64,000 bases of DNA from Bacillus sp. BHET2 (GCF_005938125.1 NZ_VCQN01000001.1:124001-188000); one strand, 5' to 3'. Shown: positions 16,028 through 25,998, counted from the stretch's first letter. The notes: generated by a model from the sequence alone, not told the origin. A program made the numbers and translations.

Positions 16028-16439
16028 TGTAGTGATCACCGTATTTATTGGTTTTGCTGGTGGACTGGCAGTAGGCTCTGGCTTTGTGGCCTTTTTAACA
16101 GTATTGGGAATTATCCCTCGATTAACGCAACTGACGAAAACGATGAAAATGATTCATTACTATGAACTTGCTGTCATAAGTGGAGCACTAGTCGGGGGGT
16201 TTATAAGTTTAAATGAATACACGCTTCATTTTTCTCCATTGGTCCTTATCCCTCTTGGTTTGGCAAGTGGCACATTTATAGGACTATTGGCTGCTGCCTT
16301 AACAGAAGTATTGAATGTATTCCCCATTCTGGCAAAGCGAATTGGGATCGATGGTCAAATTGTCATCTTAATTATGGCCATTGTTTTCGGTAAAATTTTC
16401 GGCTCTCTATTTCATTGGCTCTACTTGGTTCATCAATAA
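16017..16439 (+). CDS. spoVAB: Stage V sporulation protein AB
   Basis: This 140-residue protein is nearly all hydrophobic, with about four membrane helices (INVVITVFIGFAGGLAVGSGFVAFL, YYELAVISGALVGGFI, LVLIPLGLASGTFIGLLAAAL, IVILIMAIVFGKIFGSLF). The GSGFVAFLTVLGIIPRL block and the neighbours identify SpoVAB of the dipicolinate channel. It overlaps spoVAA. In the B. subtilis order spoVAC, spoVAD and spoVAEb come next; here only 22 bp separate spoVAB from spoVAEa. Confidence 0.92.
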   Translation: MTINVVITVFIGFAGGLAVGSGFVAFLTVLGIIPRLTQLTKTMKMIHYYELAVISGALVGGFISLNEYTLHFSPLVLIPLGLASGTFIGLLAAALTEVLNVFPILAKRIGIDGQIVILIMAIVFGKIFGSLFHWLYLVHQ

Positions 16440-16461
16440 ATTGTAAGAGGCAGGGGTTCGT

Positions 16462-17058
16462 ATGGACAATAGAAGGAAAGTGATTCTGGTAACAGACGGA
16501 GATGAATATGCAAAACGTGCCGTCGAATGCGTTGCGACAGAATATGGAGGACGATGTATTTCAAGCTCCAAAGGGAATCCATCTGTTTTGTCAGGACCGG
16601 AAATTGTGAAGTTAATCAAGAGAGCCAAGAACGACCCTGTCTTTGTCATGTTTGATGATAGTGGATTCATCGGAGAAGGTGCCGGGGAACGGGCCTTGAA
16701 GCATGTTGCGAATCATCATGAGATTGAGGTTCTTGGGGTTATCGCAGTAGCCAGTAAAACCCGCCAAGCTGAATGGACCAGGGTCGATGTATGCATTGAT
16801 AAATTTGGAGAACTGACGCCTTTTGGGGTGGATAAATTTGGTGTGCCGGAGATGGACGTAGGGAGATTGACGGGTGATACCGTGTATTGCCTTGATGAAC
16901 TGAAAGTCCCGATTATTGTCGGTATTGGAGACATTGGGAAAATGGCCAGAAGAGATCACTATTCACAAGGTGCCCCCATTACGAAAAAAGCAGTGGAGAT
17001 CATTTTAGAAAGGAGCGGATATCATGCCTCAAAAGACGAAGGAAACACCGATTTCTAA
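16462..17058 (+). CDS. spoVAEA: Stage V sporulation protein AEa
   Basis: This 198-residue soluble protein matches SpoVAEa of B. subtilis: [19 protein letters not shown] start, [38 protein letters not shown] and the [13 protein letters not shown]...[17 protein letters not shown] ending. SpoVAEa has no membrane span and its role in dipicolinate uptake is unclear. ATG 16462 is preceded by AGAGGCAGGGG. Its end overlaps spoVAF by 35 bp. Confidence 0.93.
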   Translation: MDNRRKVILVTDGDEYAKRAVECVATEYGGRCISSSKGNPSVLSGPEIVKLIKRAKNDPVFVMFDDSGFIGEGAGERALKHVANHHEIEVLGVIAVASKTRQAEWTRVDVCIDKFGELTPFGVDKFGVPEMDVGRLTGDTVYCLDELKVPIIVGIGDIGKMARRDHYSQGAPITKKAVEIILERSGYHASKDEGNTDF

Positions 17059-18502
17059 AGATCTAACCGTAATAGAAGATTATATGAAGAATCATGTAGG
17101 ACTAAATACCAGTTTTGATATAGGTGTACGTAAACTCATGATTTTGAAAAAGGGTGTACATTTTTACTATATAAACGGGCTTACCGATGCTGCCTATATT
17201 ATTGAAATTGTAGAGGAACTTGTTGATATCAATGACAATGAGCGTGCGACTAGTAAATTATATGACATTGTCTATAATCGGCTTGTTCACCAATCGGTAG
17301 AACCGGTTCATACGATTGAAGAAGCGGTAGATGAAGTGCTTTCAGGATTAATAGCAGTCTTTGTAGAAGGCTATGATGAGGCATTAATCGTTGATGTTCG
17401 AAGTTATCCGGGAAGGCAGCCGTCAGAGCCGGATACAGAAAAGGTCGTTCGCGGTTCCCGTGATGGGTATGTAGAGAACATTATAGTAAATACGGCATTA
17501 ACGAGGCGAAGAATAAGAGATCCACGATTGCGTTTTGAAATCTTTCGAATAGGGGAGAGGTCAAAGACGGACATTTCCATAGCGTATATAGATGATGTCG
17601 CCAATCCTAGCTTGATCGAAGTGATAAAGAAAGAATTGAAAAGTATTAAAATCGATGGTTTGACAATGGCGGATAAGACAGTAGAGGAGTTTCTTGTAAA
17701 GCAGGGGTATAATCCATATCCATTAGTAAGGTATACAGAGAGAGCGGATGTCGCCGCCACACACTTATTAGAAGGCCATGTGCTGATCTTTGTTGATACA
17801 TCGCCAAGTGTCATCATAACACCGACAACATTTTTCCATCATCTTCAGCATGCTGAGGAGTATAGACAGTCACCGGCTGTAGGAACATTTGTCAGGTGGA
17901 CGCGATTTGTCGGTGTGCTTGCTTCTTTATTCCTTCTGCCTTTGTGGTACTTGTTTGTCCTGGATCCTTCATTACTTCCGGAGGTCATTAAGTATGTAGG
18001 TCCTCAGGAACAGACCAATATACCGGTTATCGTTCAATTATTTATTGCTGACATGGGGGTGGAGATGTTTAGGATCGCCGCCATTCATACTCCGACACCG
18101 CTATCAACAGCTATGGGCTTAATAGCTGCAGTTTTGATTGGTCAAATTGCAATTGACGTCGGCTTGTTCCAACCTGAGGTGATATTGTATGTGGCGGTAG
18201 CTTCGATCGGTACGTTCGCGACCCCAAGTTATGAGTTGAGTGTAGCGAATAAGATGGCAAGGCTTCTTCTTCTTGTATTTGTCGCTTTCTTCCATATCCC
18301 TGGATTAATGATCGGGAGTACGCTTTTCATTTTATATGTAACGAATATTAAATCCCTTAATACACCGTATCTTTGGCCATTGCTTCCGTTTAGTCCCAAA
18401 GCATTTATGCAGATCCTTGTAAGGAAATCAGTCCCCGGATCTAAGATTCGACCTAGTATCGTCCAGCCAAGGAATAAGTACAAACAACCTGCAAAATCAT
18501 AG
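17024..18502 (+). CDS. spoVAF: Stage V sporulation protein AF
   Basis: This 492-residue protein is related to the GerA-type A subunits of germinant receptors. The N-terminal soluble part (to about residue 285) contains the [35 protein letters not shown] region typical of GerAA/SpoVAF. The C-terminal half has about five membrane helices ([72 protein letters not shown]). SpoVAF speeds dipicolinate release during germination. Context in the spoVA operon before lysA distinguishes it from receptor subunits. Confidence 0.93.
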   Translation: MPQKTKETPISKDLTVIEDYMKNHVGLNTSFDIGVRKLMILKKGVHFYYINGLTDAAYIIEIVEELVDINDNERATSKLYDIVYNRLVHQSVEPVHTIEEAVDEVLSGLIAVFVEGYDEALIVDVRSYPGRQPSEPDTEKVVRGSRDGYVENIIVNTALTRRRIRDPRLRFEIFRIGERSKTDISIAYIDDVANPSLIEVIKKELKSIKIDGLTMADKTVEEFLVKQGYNPYPLVRYTERADVAATHLLEGHVLIFVDTSPSVIITPTTFFHHLQHAEEYRQSPAVGTFVRWTRFVGVLASLFLLPLWYLFVLDPSLLPEVIKYVGPQEQTNIPVIVQLFIADMGVEMFRIAAIHTPTPLSTAMGLIAAVLIGQIAIDVGLFQPEVILYVAVASIGTFATPSYELSVANKMARLLLLVFVAFFHIPGLMIGSTLFILYVTNIKSLNTPYLWPLLPFSPKAFMQILVRKSVPGSKIRPSIVQPRNKYKQPAKS

Positions 18503-18566
18503 AATATTGCAACAACTCTCATTCTGTGGTAAATTACGTTTAATTAGGTGAGGTTTAAAGAGAGGA

Positions 18567-19880
18567 ATGAGTCGTTCCGTGCTTCTTCATGGTTCAGCAG
18601 AGATCAAAAATGATTCTTTAATGATTGGTGGGGTGAGCACCATAGAATTGGCATCTCGATTTGGTACCCCCCTTTATGTTTATGACATCGCATTAATTAG
18701 AGAGAGAGCCAGAGGGTTCAAACAGACCTTTGATTCCCTTGGAGTGAAAGCAGAAGTTGCCTATGCCAGTAAGGCGTTTTCCTGTATCGGAATCTTTCAA
18801 TTAATGAAAGAAGAGGGTTTATCTCTGGACGTGGTATCAGGAGGAGAGTTGTTTACTGCCTTGAAGGCTGATTTCCCTCCAGGACGCATTCATTTTAATG
18901 GGAACAATAAGACCAGGGAAGAACTTGTAATGGCCATAGAAAACCAGGTTGGCTGTATTGTAGTAGATAATTTTCATGAGCTTCAGCTTGTACATGAAGT
19001 ATTGCAGTCGCTGGCACGCACAACAAAGATTTTATTGAGGGTCACCCCTGGAATTGAAGCTCATACGCATGATTATATATTGACTGGCCAGGAAGATTCG
19101 AAATTTGGATTTGATTTGGGTAACGGTCAGGCCGAAGAAGCGATGAAAATGGCTATGAACATTGATGCAATTGAATTGTTAGGATTACATTGTCATATAG
19201 GCTCGCAAATTTTTGAAACCACGGGCTTCATACTTGCGGCCAAAAAAATCATTGAAAAAGTCGCTCAGTGGAATTCACAATTCGGCTTTGTCCCCAAAGT
19301 CATCAATTTAGGTGGAGGTTTTGGGATTCGCTACACGAAAGACGATGACCCGATACCCCCTTCTCAATATGTGAAAGAAATGATTGATGCTGTGAAAGAG
19401 GAAGTGGGCAGATATGATCTACCCATGCCGGAAATTTGGATAGAGCCGGGCCGCTCCCTTGTTGGTGATGCGGGGACCAGCCTTTATACATTGGGGTCAC
19501 GTAAAGAAGTTCCAAATATCAGGAAGTACCTCGCCGTCGATGGAGGAATGAGCGATAATATCAGACCGGCCCTATACAAAGCTAAATATGAAGCAGTCAT
19601 AGCGAATAAAGCAGGTAGAGAAACGGAAGAAACGGTTTCCATAGCAGGTAAATGTTGTGAGTCCGGGGATATGTTGATATGGGATCTACCACTGCCATCA
19701 TCTGAATCCGGTGATCTACTTGCTGTTTTCTGCACGGGGGCATATGGATACTCGATGTCAAATAACTATAATCGGATACCACGCCCTGCTGTAGTGTTTG
19801 TAGAGAATGGCACAATAACCTTAGCCGTCAGAAGGGAATCGTATGAGGATATGGTTGCACTTGATATGACATATAAATAA
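18567..19880 (+). CDS. lysA: Diaminopimelate decarboxylase
   Basis: This 437-residue fold-III PLP enzyme converts meso-diaminopimelate to lysine, the last step of lysine synthesis. The PLP lysine is Lys69 in YASKAFSC. Substrate/PLP signatures include HCHIGSQIFE, NLGGGFGIRY (phosphate loop), EPGRSLVGDAG and CCESGD with the dimer-interface cysteine. GAYGYSMSNNYN near the end is also typical. ATG with AGAGAGG just upstream. It lies 65 bp after spoVAF, as in B. subtilis where lysA is read partly from the spoVA promoter. Confidence 0.96.
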   Translation: MSRSVLLHGSAEIKNDSLMIGGVSTIELASRFGTPLYVYDIALIRERARGFKQTFDSLGVKAEVAYASKAFSCIGIFQLMKEEGLSLDVVSGGELFTALKADFPPGRIHFNGNNKTREELVMAIENQVGCIVVDNFHELQLVHEVLQSLARTTKILLRVTPGIEAHTHDYILTGQEDSKFGFDLGNGQAEEAMKMAMNIDAIELLGLHCHIGSQIFETTGFILAAKKIIEKVAQWNSQFGFVPKVINLGGGFGIRYTKDDDPIPPSQYVKEMIDAVKEEVGRYDLPMPEIWIEPGRSLVGDAGTSLYTLGSRKEVPNIRKYLAVDGGMSDNIRPALYKAKYEAVIANKAGRETEETVSIAGKCCESGDMLIWDLPLPSSESGDLLAVFCTGAYGYSMSNNYNRIPRPAVVFVENGTITLAVRRESYEDMVALDMTYK

Positions 19881-19888
19881 TTGGTATA

Positions 19889-19926
19889 TAGTCTTTAAGT
19901 ATATCGTACTTAAAGACTACTTTTTT
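19889..19926 (+). terminator. Terminator after lysA
   Basis: TAGTCTTTAAGTA and TACTTAAAGACTA around a five-base loop, then a T run. Confidence 0.92.
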
Positions 19927-19945
19927 GTATTCTGGATTACATACT

Positions 19946-19973
19946 TTAACAAATTTCATTTTTACTATACAAT
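19946..19973 (+). promoter_or_regulatory. Candidate sigma-A promoter of the 30-residue peptide gene
   Basis: TTAACA, 16 bp, TACAAT, 43 bp before the start codon of the short gene at 20017. Confidence 0.5.
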
Positions 19974-20016
19974 AACAATGACATAAGCGAATATAGTGTA
20001 GACAAAGGAGTCAGTC

Positions 20017-20109
20017 ATGAAAATCAGTAATAGAAGATTATTCTTGATTTTAGTTACAGTAGGTCTTGTCTGGGGAGTCATTTACTGGATGTTCATTGCC
20101 GGAAACTAA
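20017..20109 (+). CDS. 30-residue single-span membrane peptide
   Basis: ATG at 20017, TAA at 20107-20109, with AAAGGAG eight bases upstream. The peptide begins MKISNRRLFLILVTVGLVWG and ends VIYWMFIAGN. Three basic residues then about 20 hydrophobic ones predict one transmembrane helix with the N-terminus inside. It has its own candidate promoter and the coding region ends cleanly. I do not recognise a named family. It lies between lysA and ribT. A ribosome binding site, a promoter and a coherent TM peptide together make it a credible small gene. Confidence 0.6.
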   Translation: MKISNRRLFLILVTVGLVWGVIYWMFIAGN

Positions 20110-20225
20110 TGTGTTTGGATTTGCTTAATAAAAGTAAATTTAGTAAGATAAATAAACGTTCGCATCAATTAAATTTCTAGTTTTTGTCTATAATAGATAA
20201 TAAATAAAGTAGACATAAAACATAA

Positions 20226-20610
<385 letters not shown>

Positions 20611-20612
<2 letters not shown>

Positions 20613-20658
20613 AGAGGTAAACCACCTTATATTGAAGGTGGTCAGCCTCTTTTTTTTC
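20611..20658. terminator. Bidirectional terminator between ribT and ypuF
   Basis: AAAGAGG...CCACCTT pairs with AAGGTGG...CCTCTTT as a two-part stem, followed by eight T residues. It includes the ypuF stop on the other strand. Confidence 0.88.
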
Positions 20659-21160
20659 GTAAAGCATTTTTCCGTTCTAAGATTATATCAGATCGGTCTC
20701 GCAAGGAATGGCGGTGAACAATGGCCGAATTTGTGAGGTCACTCGGCGAACACCAGGTGAATCCATTCTTGTTGCAAAGGGTTTGCACTTGAGTTACCAA
20801 TGATGCATCGGCTAAGGGTATATTTATGCTACGATATGGCCGGTTTTGACTTAATTCATTAGTGATATCAATAAGCTTGTCTTGAAGTTTCTTGGCTTGG
20901 ATTCCAAGGTTAGCCAATGCTTCTTGATTCATTTGAATATTTCGGATCGCCTTCGTGAATGTCCGGGATGCACCCGATTTATTCTCTCTTCTGTAATGAT
21001 AGAAACCAACGGCCACTTGGATAAGGCCTACCCAGTGAGAAGAGCGGTTCTTTGGATCCGTTTCCTTCCAATATTCTTCCAGTACTTCATGGCACTCAAA
21101 GTAGTCACGATTTCCGTGGAAATACATTAGAAACTCTAAGTATGCTTGAGGATATGCCAA
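20642..21160 (-). CDS. ypuF: YpuF, DUF309 family protein
   Basis: This protein of about 172 residues carries the DUF309 signature HEVLEEYWKE close to the N-terminus and the following helix GLIQVAVGFYHYRREN. The fold is helical; members are often associated with heme/metal-like HExxE pockets, but no reaction is established. The start is taken as TTG at 21158-21160 (MAYPQAYLEF) because ACGGAGGG lies five bases upstream, whereas the longer reading to 21202 contains that ribosome binding site in its coding part. Position beside scpA equals B. subtilis ypuF, although transcribed in the opposite direction to scpAB. Confidence 0.82.
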   Translation of the reverse strand: MAYPQAYLEFLMYFHGNRDYFECHEVLEEYWKETDPKNRSSHWVGLIQVAVGFYHYRRENKSGASRTFTKAIRNIQMNQEALANLGIQAKKLQDKLIDITNELSQNRPYRSINIPLADASLVTQVQTLCNKNGFTWCSPSDLTNSAIVHRHSLRDRSDIILERKNALRKKRG

Positions 21161-21328
21161 ATAAATCCCTCCGTTTGATGTAAAGTAGTTAAATTGTAGC
21201 ACAGTCCTCTGATTAATCGACAGGTTACCAACTTAAATACAAAAACTTTCTATTGGAGAATAGTGGTCAATCTACTATACTATTAAGTAGCTATCAGGAA
21301 TGAACGTAATTAGAAATTTGGTGATAAA

Positions 21329-22093
21329 GTGGAATACAATGTGAAAATTGACGCTTTTGAAGGTCCGTTAGATCTTCTATTGCATCTGATTAACTCCTTG
21401 GAAATTGATATATATGATATTCCTATGGCTCAGATTACTGAGCAGTATATGTTATATGTACAGACGATGAAAAACCTGCAACTTGATGTTGCCAGTGAAT
21501 ATTTAGTGATGGCCGCAACGCTACTTGCCATCAAAAGTAAAATGCTTCTTCCTAAACATGATGAAGGTCAGTTAAATGATGAAATTGAGTTTGAAGAGGA
21601 AGATCCCCGTGACGAACTAGTGGAACGGTTGATCGAATACCGTAAATTTAAAGAAGCGGCAAATGAGTTGAAGTACCGTGAGGAGGAACGTGGACAAGTA
21701 TACACCAAGCCTCCCAGTGACCTTTCTGAATTCACGGAAGAGGTGGATTTAAAGAATAGTGAAGTTCAAGTATCCTTATATGATATGCTCGGTGCGTTTC
21801 ATAAATTATTAAGGCGTAAAAAGTTGCAGAGGCCGGTTCAAACGAGAATAACCAGACAGGAAATATCCATTGAGAAGAGAATGAATGATATTTTGCAGAA
21901 TTTACGGAGCATCAAAGAGCGCACATCATTTACAAGCCTTTTTCCATCTGATAATAAAGAACATCTTGTTGTTACGTTCCTTGCTGTGCTTGAATTAATG
22001 AAGCGGCAGCAAATTGTAGTCAACCAGGAAAAAAACTTCACAGAAATATTTGTGGAAGCAGGAGAGGAGGCGGGACTTGTTGAACAATATTAG
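21329..22093 (+). CDS. scpA: Segregation and condensation protein A
   Basis: This 254-residue kleisin bridges the SMC heads with ScpB in the condensin complex that resolves sister origins. The N-terminal helical part ([20 protein letters not shown]) binds the SMC neck; a charged linker (residues about 75-115) leads to the winged-helix C-terminus ([20 protein letters not shown]). GTG start supported by homologue starts ([14 protein letters not shown]). It overlaps the scpB start by 17 bp. Confidence 0.95.
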   Translation: MEYNVKIDAFEGPLDLLLHLINSLEIDIYDIPMAQITEQYMLYVQTMKNLQLDVASEYLVMAATLLAIKSKMLLPKHDEGQLNDEIEFEEEDPRDELVERLIEYRKFKEAANELKYREEERGQVYTKPPSDLSEFTEEVDLKNSEVQVSLYDMLGAFHKLLRRKKLQRPVQTRITRQEISIEKRMNDILQNLRSIKERTSFTSLFPSDNKEHLVVTFLAVLELMKRQQIVVNQEKNFTEIFVEAGEEAGLVEQY

Positions 22094-22673
22094 TTGGAAA
22101 GGCATCCTTGAAAGTTTACTGTTTGCGGCGGGAGACGAAGGTCTTTCCCTTAAACAGGTTTGTTCTGTTCTGGAAATAGGCGAGCAGGAAGCGACAGATG
22201 TCATCGAAGAGCTAAAGACAGATTATTTGGAGGACTCGGGTCGGGGTATTTATATCATTGAAATCGCCGGGACATTTCAGTTGGTGACGAAAAAAGGCAA
22301 TGCTGACTATATGAAGAAACTGGTAGAGTCCCCAAATGTAAGCTTTTTATCTCAAGCAGCACTTGAGACTCTTGCGATCATTGCATACAAGCAGCCAATC
22401 ACGAGAATGGAGATTGAACAAATACGAGGTGTGAAAACTGAACGTCCCATTCAAACCCTTGTGTCAAAAGGACTTGTGAAAGAAGTTGGCAGGGCGGAAG
22501 GAACTGGTCGCGCTTACTTATTTGGTACGACGAAAGAATTTCTGGATTATTTCGGATTAAAGAGCATAGACGAGCTTCCACCTCTGCCTGAAAATGTCCA
22601 GGACGAATTTATGCAGGATGAAGCGGATCTATTCTTTGAAAAATTTCAGGAAACGATGGAATCGAACGAATAA
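22077..22673 (+). CDS. scpB: Segregation and condensation protein B
   Basis: This 198-residue protein has two winged-helix domains; the dimer binds the middle of ScpA. Conserved parts: [19 protein letters not shown] at the start, [30 protein letters not shown], and [18 protein letters not shown]. The start is the TTG at 22077 (AGGAGG six bases before), giving the usual 197-198 length; an ATG at 22050 would add nine residues inside scpA. Confidence 0.94.
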   Translation: MLNNISWKGILESLLFAAGDEGLSLKQVCSVLEIGEQEATDVIEELKTDYLEDSGRGIYIIEIAGTFQLVTKKGNADYMKKLVESPNVSFLSQAALETLAIIAYKQPITRMEIEQIRGVKTERPIQTLVSKGLVKEVGRAEGTGRAYLFGTTKEFLDYFGLKSIDELPPLPENVQDEFMQDEADLFFEKFQETMESNE

Positions 22674-22690
22674 AAGACGTTTTCTCAATT

Positions 22691-22730
22691 GGCAGGACCA
22701 CATGACTCTGAGTGGTCCTGCCTCCTTTCA
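22691..22730 (+). terminator. Terminator after scpAB
   Basis: The perfect 11-bp stem GGCAGGACCAC / GTGGTCCTGCC with a 10-base loop, then TCCTTTC. Confidence 0.65.
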
Positions 22731-22822
22731 CGAAGTATAGTTCTGAAAATTCAAACAAATAAAGCGGAAGTTGTTTTTTAGGGAACTAAAAGGGATAGTC
22801 GGAGGAAGACGGAGGGGAATCG

Positions 22823-23305
22823 ATGAATGATTTCATGTTGAAAACGCAGGTTCAGGTTGCTCAACGCTTTCTTGAAGATGCGATCATACAATTTGAGGGG
22901 TATCTCAATGGAATAACCATAAAGACTCTCTTGATGGAAAAACGAGGGGATAGGGCTTATTACGAAGGATTGCTTTCAAACTTAAGAAGACTCCTCGTAT
23001 ATTGTGAGGAAGGAATGGATGCTTGCCAACGTATTATTCAAAATGAACCCTTCGAACGAAATCATGCCGAGAGGATCCTCTATAAGATTTATCATAAATG
23101 CATTGTTGAATATTATTCTCCCCGATATAAGCTGTGGTTTGAAGATGGTCGCATTACCTATCCTGAAGGAAGTACCATCCGTTTCCGACAAGAACCACCT
23201 GATTGCTTTGCTGGCCTGTTGAGGAACGTTGAAGGGGAATTTCATACCCTGAGAGAAGCATTATTTGAGTTTGAGAGTGAGTTCAGAACTAAGAGACTGC
23301 TTTAA
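22823..23305 (+). CDS. ypuI: YpuI, DUF3907 family protein
   Basis: This 160-residue cytosolic protein has length, composition and position (between scpB and dacB) matching B. subtilis YpuI. Seen features are a helical N-terminal part rich in charged residues (QVAQRFLEDAIIQFEGYL) and the motif YYSPRYKLWFEDGRITYP near residue 105. No enzymatic motif is evident and no function is known. ATG with GGAGGGG upstream. Confidence 0.82.
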   Translation: MNDFMLKTQVQVAQRFLEDAIIQFEGYLNGITIKTLLMEKRGDRAYYEGLLSNLRRLLVYCEEGMDACQRIIQNEPFERNHAERILYKIYHKCIVEYYSPRYKLWFEDGRITYPEGSTIRFRQEPPDCFAGLLRNVEGEFHTLREALFEFESEFRTKRLL

Positions 23306-23335
23306 TACAAATAGAGCGATGTCTGACACAACTGA

Positions 23336-23358
23336 TTATGATGGTTGTGTTTTTTTGA
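23336..23358 (+). terminator. Terminator after ypuI
   Basis: ACACAAC / GTTGTGT stem with seven T residues. Confidence 0.7.
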
Positions 23359-23411
23359 TGGACCAAATAACAAATGCTCTCATACAACATGTGATCGGTT
23401 TCCGATTTTCA

Positions 23412-23440
23412 TTCATATTACCCTTTGTCCTGCATAAACT
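23412..23440 (+). promoter_or_regulatory. Sigma-E promoter of dacB-spmA-spmB
   Basis: TTCATATT, 13 bp, CATAAACT. This fits the sigma-E consensus (KMATATT, about 14, CATACANT) with one -10 mismatch. DacB and SpmAB are mother-cell sigma-E products in B. subtilis. Confidence 0.75.
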
Positions 23441-23476
23441 TGTACAAACACGTTAGAGTTAAAGGAGTAGATGGGT

Positions 23477-24637
23477 GTGAATCGAAAAAGAGTGAAATTT
23501 TACATATATTATGTTCTGATTATTGCTATTCTGTTTGTTGCCGTTTCCAATCAGGTTCAGGCCTCCCCTTCTGTCAGTTCTCAGAAAGCGATTCTAATGG
23601 ATCAGGAAACAGGAAGAATTCTTTATGAAAAAGATGCCCATAGTCAGAGCAGGATTGCGAGCATTACAAAAATCATGACAGCTATCCTTGCAGTAGAGTC
23701 TGGAAAAATGGACAAAGAAGTAACGGTCTCCTCTAATGCTGCAGGAACAGAAGGTTCATCCCTTTACTTGAAAGCGGGCGAAAAGATCAAGCTTGAAGAT
23801 TTGGTATACGGACTTATGATGAGGTCCGGCAATGATGCTGCTGTCGCCATCGCTGAATATGTAGGGGGCAGCCTCGACGGATTTGTGTTTATGATGAATG
23901 AAAAAGCGAATGAAATTGGAATGGTCAATACTCATTTTTCCAATCCACACGGCCTCGATGATCATGAAGATCACTATTCTACTGCATACGATATGGCATT
24001 ACTGACGAGGTATTCAATGGCAGATGAAGTGTATAAGGAAATTGCAGGGACTAAGGTTCACACCGCCCCTAATCCGGAAGAAAAATGGGATCGAAAGTGG
24101 AAGAATAAAAATAGATTGCTCACAGAGTTATATAAATATAGTACGGGTGGGAAAACAGGATACACAAAATTGGCGAAAAGAACCCTTGTGTCGACTGCTT
24201 CAAAGAGTGGAGAGAGCCTGATCGCCGTGACCTTAAATGGCCCAGATGACTGGAATGATCATATTGGCATGTTTGAATATGGATTTAAGCAATTCGATTA
24301 TAAAATTGTCCTCGAAAAAGGTTTAATTAAAAAAATAGATGACGAAGTATACAAAGATCATGCCTACCTGAAACGGGATTCTGTTTTATCGTTGACTGAT
24401 GATGAAGTAGAGGATGTAAAGGTCGAGTACAAGATGCTGAAGCCTAAACAGGAATGGGTAAAGAATCAAAACGTACCTGATGTCGTCGGCAGGGCAGTGG
24501 TTTATTTAGGTGACAAGGAAGTGGACACTCTTCCAGTATTCTATAAAACTTCAAGCGCAACAGAAGAAGAAAAGAGCTGGTGGAAATTCTGGGCTTTTTC
24601 TTTTGAATCACTAATGGGAGTGCGTCACCATGGTTAA
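23477..24637 (+). CDS. dacB: Sporulation D-alanyl-D-alanine carboxypeptidase DacB (PBP5*)
   Basis: This 386-residue penicillin-binding protein trims spore-cortex stem peptides, lowering crosslinking and allowing core dehydration. A signal peptide covers about residues 1-28 (cleavage after VQA). The active site has Ser62-Ile-Thr-Lys (SITK), SGN in RSGNDAAVA and KTG in GKTGYT. A short C-terminal amphipathic tail (SWWKFWAFSFESLMG) anchors it. GTG 23477 gives nine bases from AAAGGAG; ATG 23471 is only three. It overlaps spmA by 8 bp, forming dacB-spmA-spmB. Confidence 0.93.
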   Translation: MNRKRVKFYIYYVLIIAILFVAVSNQVQASPSVSSQKAILMDQETGRILYEKDAHSQSRIASITKIMTAILAVESGKMDKEVTVSSNAAGTEGSSLYLKAGEKIKLEDLVYGLMMRSGNDAAVAIAEYVGGSLDGFVFMMNEKANEIGMVNTHFSNPHGLDDHEDHYSTAYDMALLTRYSMADEVYKEIAGTKVHTAPNPEEKWDRKWKNKNRLLTELYKYSTGGKTGYTKLAKRTLVSTASKSGESLIAVTLNGPDDWNDHIGMFEYGFKQFDYKIVLEKGLIKKIDDEVYKDHAYLKRDSVLSLTDDEVEDVKVEYKMLKPKQEWVKNQNVPDVVGRAVVYLGDKEVDTLPVFYKTSSATEEEKSWWKFWAFSFESLMGVRHHG

Positions 24638-25223
24638 TCTCATTTGGGTAGGCATGACGATCATAGGGATAGTTTTTGCTATGATGAACGGAAGAATGGA
24701 ACAAGTGAACGAAGCGATTTTCACTTCAGCCAATGAAGCAGTAACACTCTGTATAGGATTGGTCAGTGTATTAGTCTTTTGGTTAGGGATCATGAGGATT
24801 GCCCAGGAAGCCGGCTTACTTGATAAATTAGCCAAACTGTTCAGGCCGTTTGTGACTAGATTGTTCCCAGAAGTCCCGGAGGATCACCCTGCAATGGGGT
24901 ACATCCTTTCGAACATGATGGCGAATATGTTCGGATTAGGGAATGCTGCAACCCCATTGGGCATTAAGGCAATGGAGCAATTGAAGGAGCTTAATGGGGG
25001 CAGAGATTTCGCGAGCAGGTCGATGATTACGTTTTTGGCAATTAATACCTCAAGCATCACCATCATTCCGACGACCGTCATTGCGATCCGCATGAAATAT
25101 GATTCTGTGTCACCGACTGAAATTGTAGGACCAACCCTTATTGCTACGATGCTTTCAACTATCGGTGCGATTATGATTGACCGTTATTTTCATTATAGGC
25201 GTACTCGTCGAGAGGTGAAGTAG
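24630..25223 (+). CDS. spmA: Spore maturation protein A
   Basis: This 197-residue multi-spanning membrane protein with the nucleoside-recognition/gate domain (residues about 45-150: ANEAVTLCIGLVSVLVFWLGIMRIA and GNAATPLGIKAMEQL). SpmA and SpmB are needed for full spore-core dehydration; the mechanism is unknown. Four to five hydrophobic spans are visible. Start overlaps dacB, and the next gene starts at the base after its stop. Confidence 0.94.
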   Translation: MVNLIWVGMTIIGIVFAMMNGRMEQVNEAIFTSANEAVTLCIGLVSVLVFWLGIMRIAQEAGLLDKLAKLFRPFVTRLFPEVPEDHPAMGYILSNMMANMFGLGNAATPLGIKAMEQLKELNGGRDFASRSMITFLAINTSSITIIPTTVIAIRMKYDSVSPTEIVGPTLIATMLSTIGAIMIDRYFHYRRTRREVK

Positions 25224-25751
25224 ATGTATTGGATAACCACAATTTCACTTTGGCTAATCCCGCTTATGATCGGCTTTATATTAATTTATGGGACGATCAA
25301 AAAAGTGCCCACCTATGAAGTGTTTGTCGATGGGGGGAAAGAAGGACTTAAAATTGCTGTGTCGATCATTCCATTTCTGATTGGTATGCTGGTGGCCATT
25401 ACGATTTTCCGGGAATCAGGTGCACTTGAATTCTTTGTGGGCCTCATCCGTCCCGGTCTGCTTGCATTGGGAATTCCTCCGGAAATCGTGCCACTGGCGA
25501 TTATCAGGCCGATTTCCGGAACGGCTGCCCTAGGTATGATGAGTGACATTATCGCAACACATGGTCCCGATTCATTCATTGGTAGGCTGGCTTCTACCTT
25601 ACAAGGAAGTACAGACACAACTCTTTACGTATTAACGGTCTACTTCGGAGCCGTGGGAATCCGAAAAATGGGAGATGCCCTAAAAGTTGGTCTCCTCGCA
25701 GATCTAGTCGGTATTGTAGCAGCCATCTTCATCGTTACGATGATGTTTTAA
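25224..25751 (+). CDS. spmB: Spore maturation protein B
   Basis: This 175-residue membrane protein is the partner of SpmA, with the same gate domain (GLKIAVSIIPFLIGMLVAI, residues about 45-65; RPISGTAALGMMSDI; GSTDTTLYVLTVYFGAVG). It is translationally coupled to spmA (TAG then ATG). About four membrane helices. Last gene of the operon. Confidence 0.94.
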   Translation: MYWITTISLWLIPLMIGFILIYGTIKKVPTYEVFVDGGKEGLKIAVSIIPFLIGMLVAITIFRESGALEFFVGLIRPGLLALGIPPEIVPLAIIRPISGTAALGMMSDIIATHGPDSFIGRLASTLQGSTDTTLYVLTVYFGAVGIRKMGDALKVGLLADLVGIVAAIFIVTMMF

Positions 25752-25767
25752 ACTCTGTCTTTCTAAG

Positions 25768-25852
25768 TTCCCCTCATCTATCGCACTAACTCATAGACAG
25801 AGCCTGGGTAGCTCCTATTCTAGAAAAAAACAATCTTTGCGAAAACAGCCTT
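25768..25852 (-). repeat. Dispersed intergenic repeat, copy B
   Basis: On the minus strand it reads AGGCTGTTTTCGCAAAGATT, then GGAGCTACCCAGGCTCTGTC, TGCGATAGATG and AGGGGAAC, collinear with 12017-12106. Its flank also makes a CTCTGTCT/AGACAGAG inverted repeat with the spmB-proximal sequence at 25753-25760. Confidence 0.75.
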
Positions 25853-25881
25853 ATGAAAAGAGTCATTATATGTCAACATCA

Positions 25882-25938
25882 AGGCATAAAGGAAAAAGAC
25901 TGAAATGGTCGATTTTTCTTTATGCCTTTCTATTTTGT
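25882..25938 (+). terminator. Terminator of dacB-spmAB
   Basis: AAGGCATAAAGGAAAAA pairs with TTTTTCTTTATGCCTT around GACTGAAATGGTC, then TCTATTTTG. Confidence 0.75.
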
Positions 25939-25998
25939 CTGGATTATGTAATAATTCATGAAGACAAATGTATTGAAAATTAAATGAGGTGAAAGACC

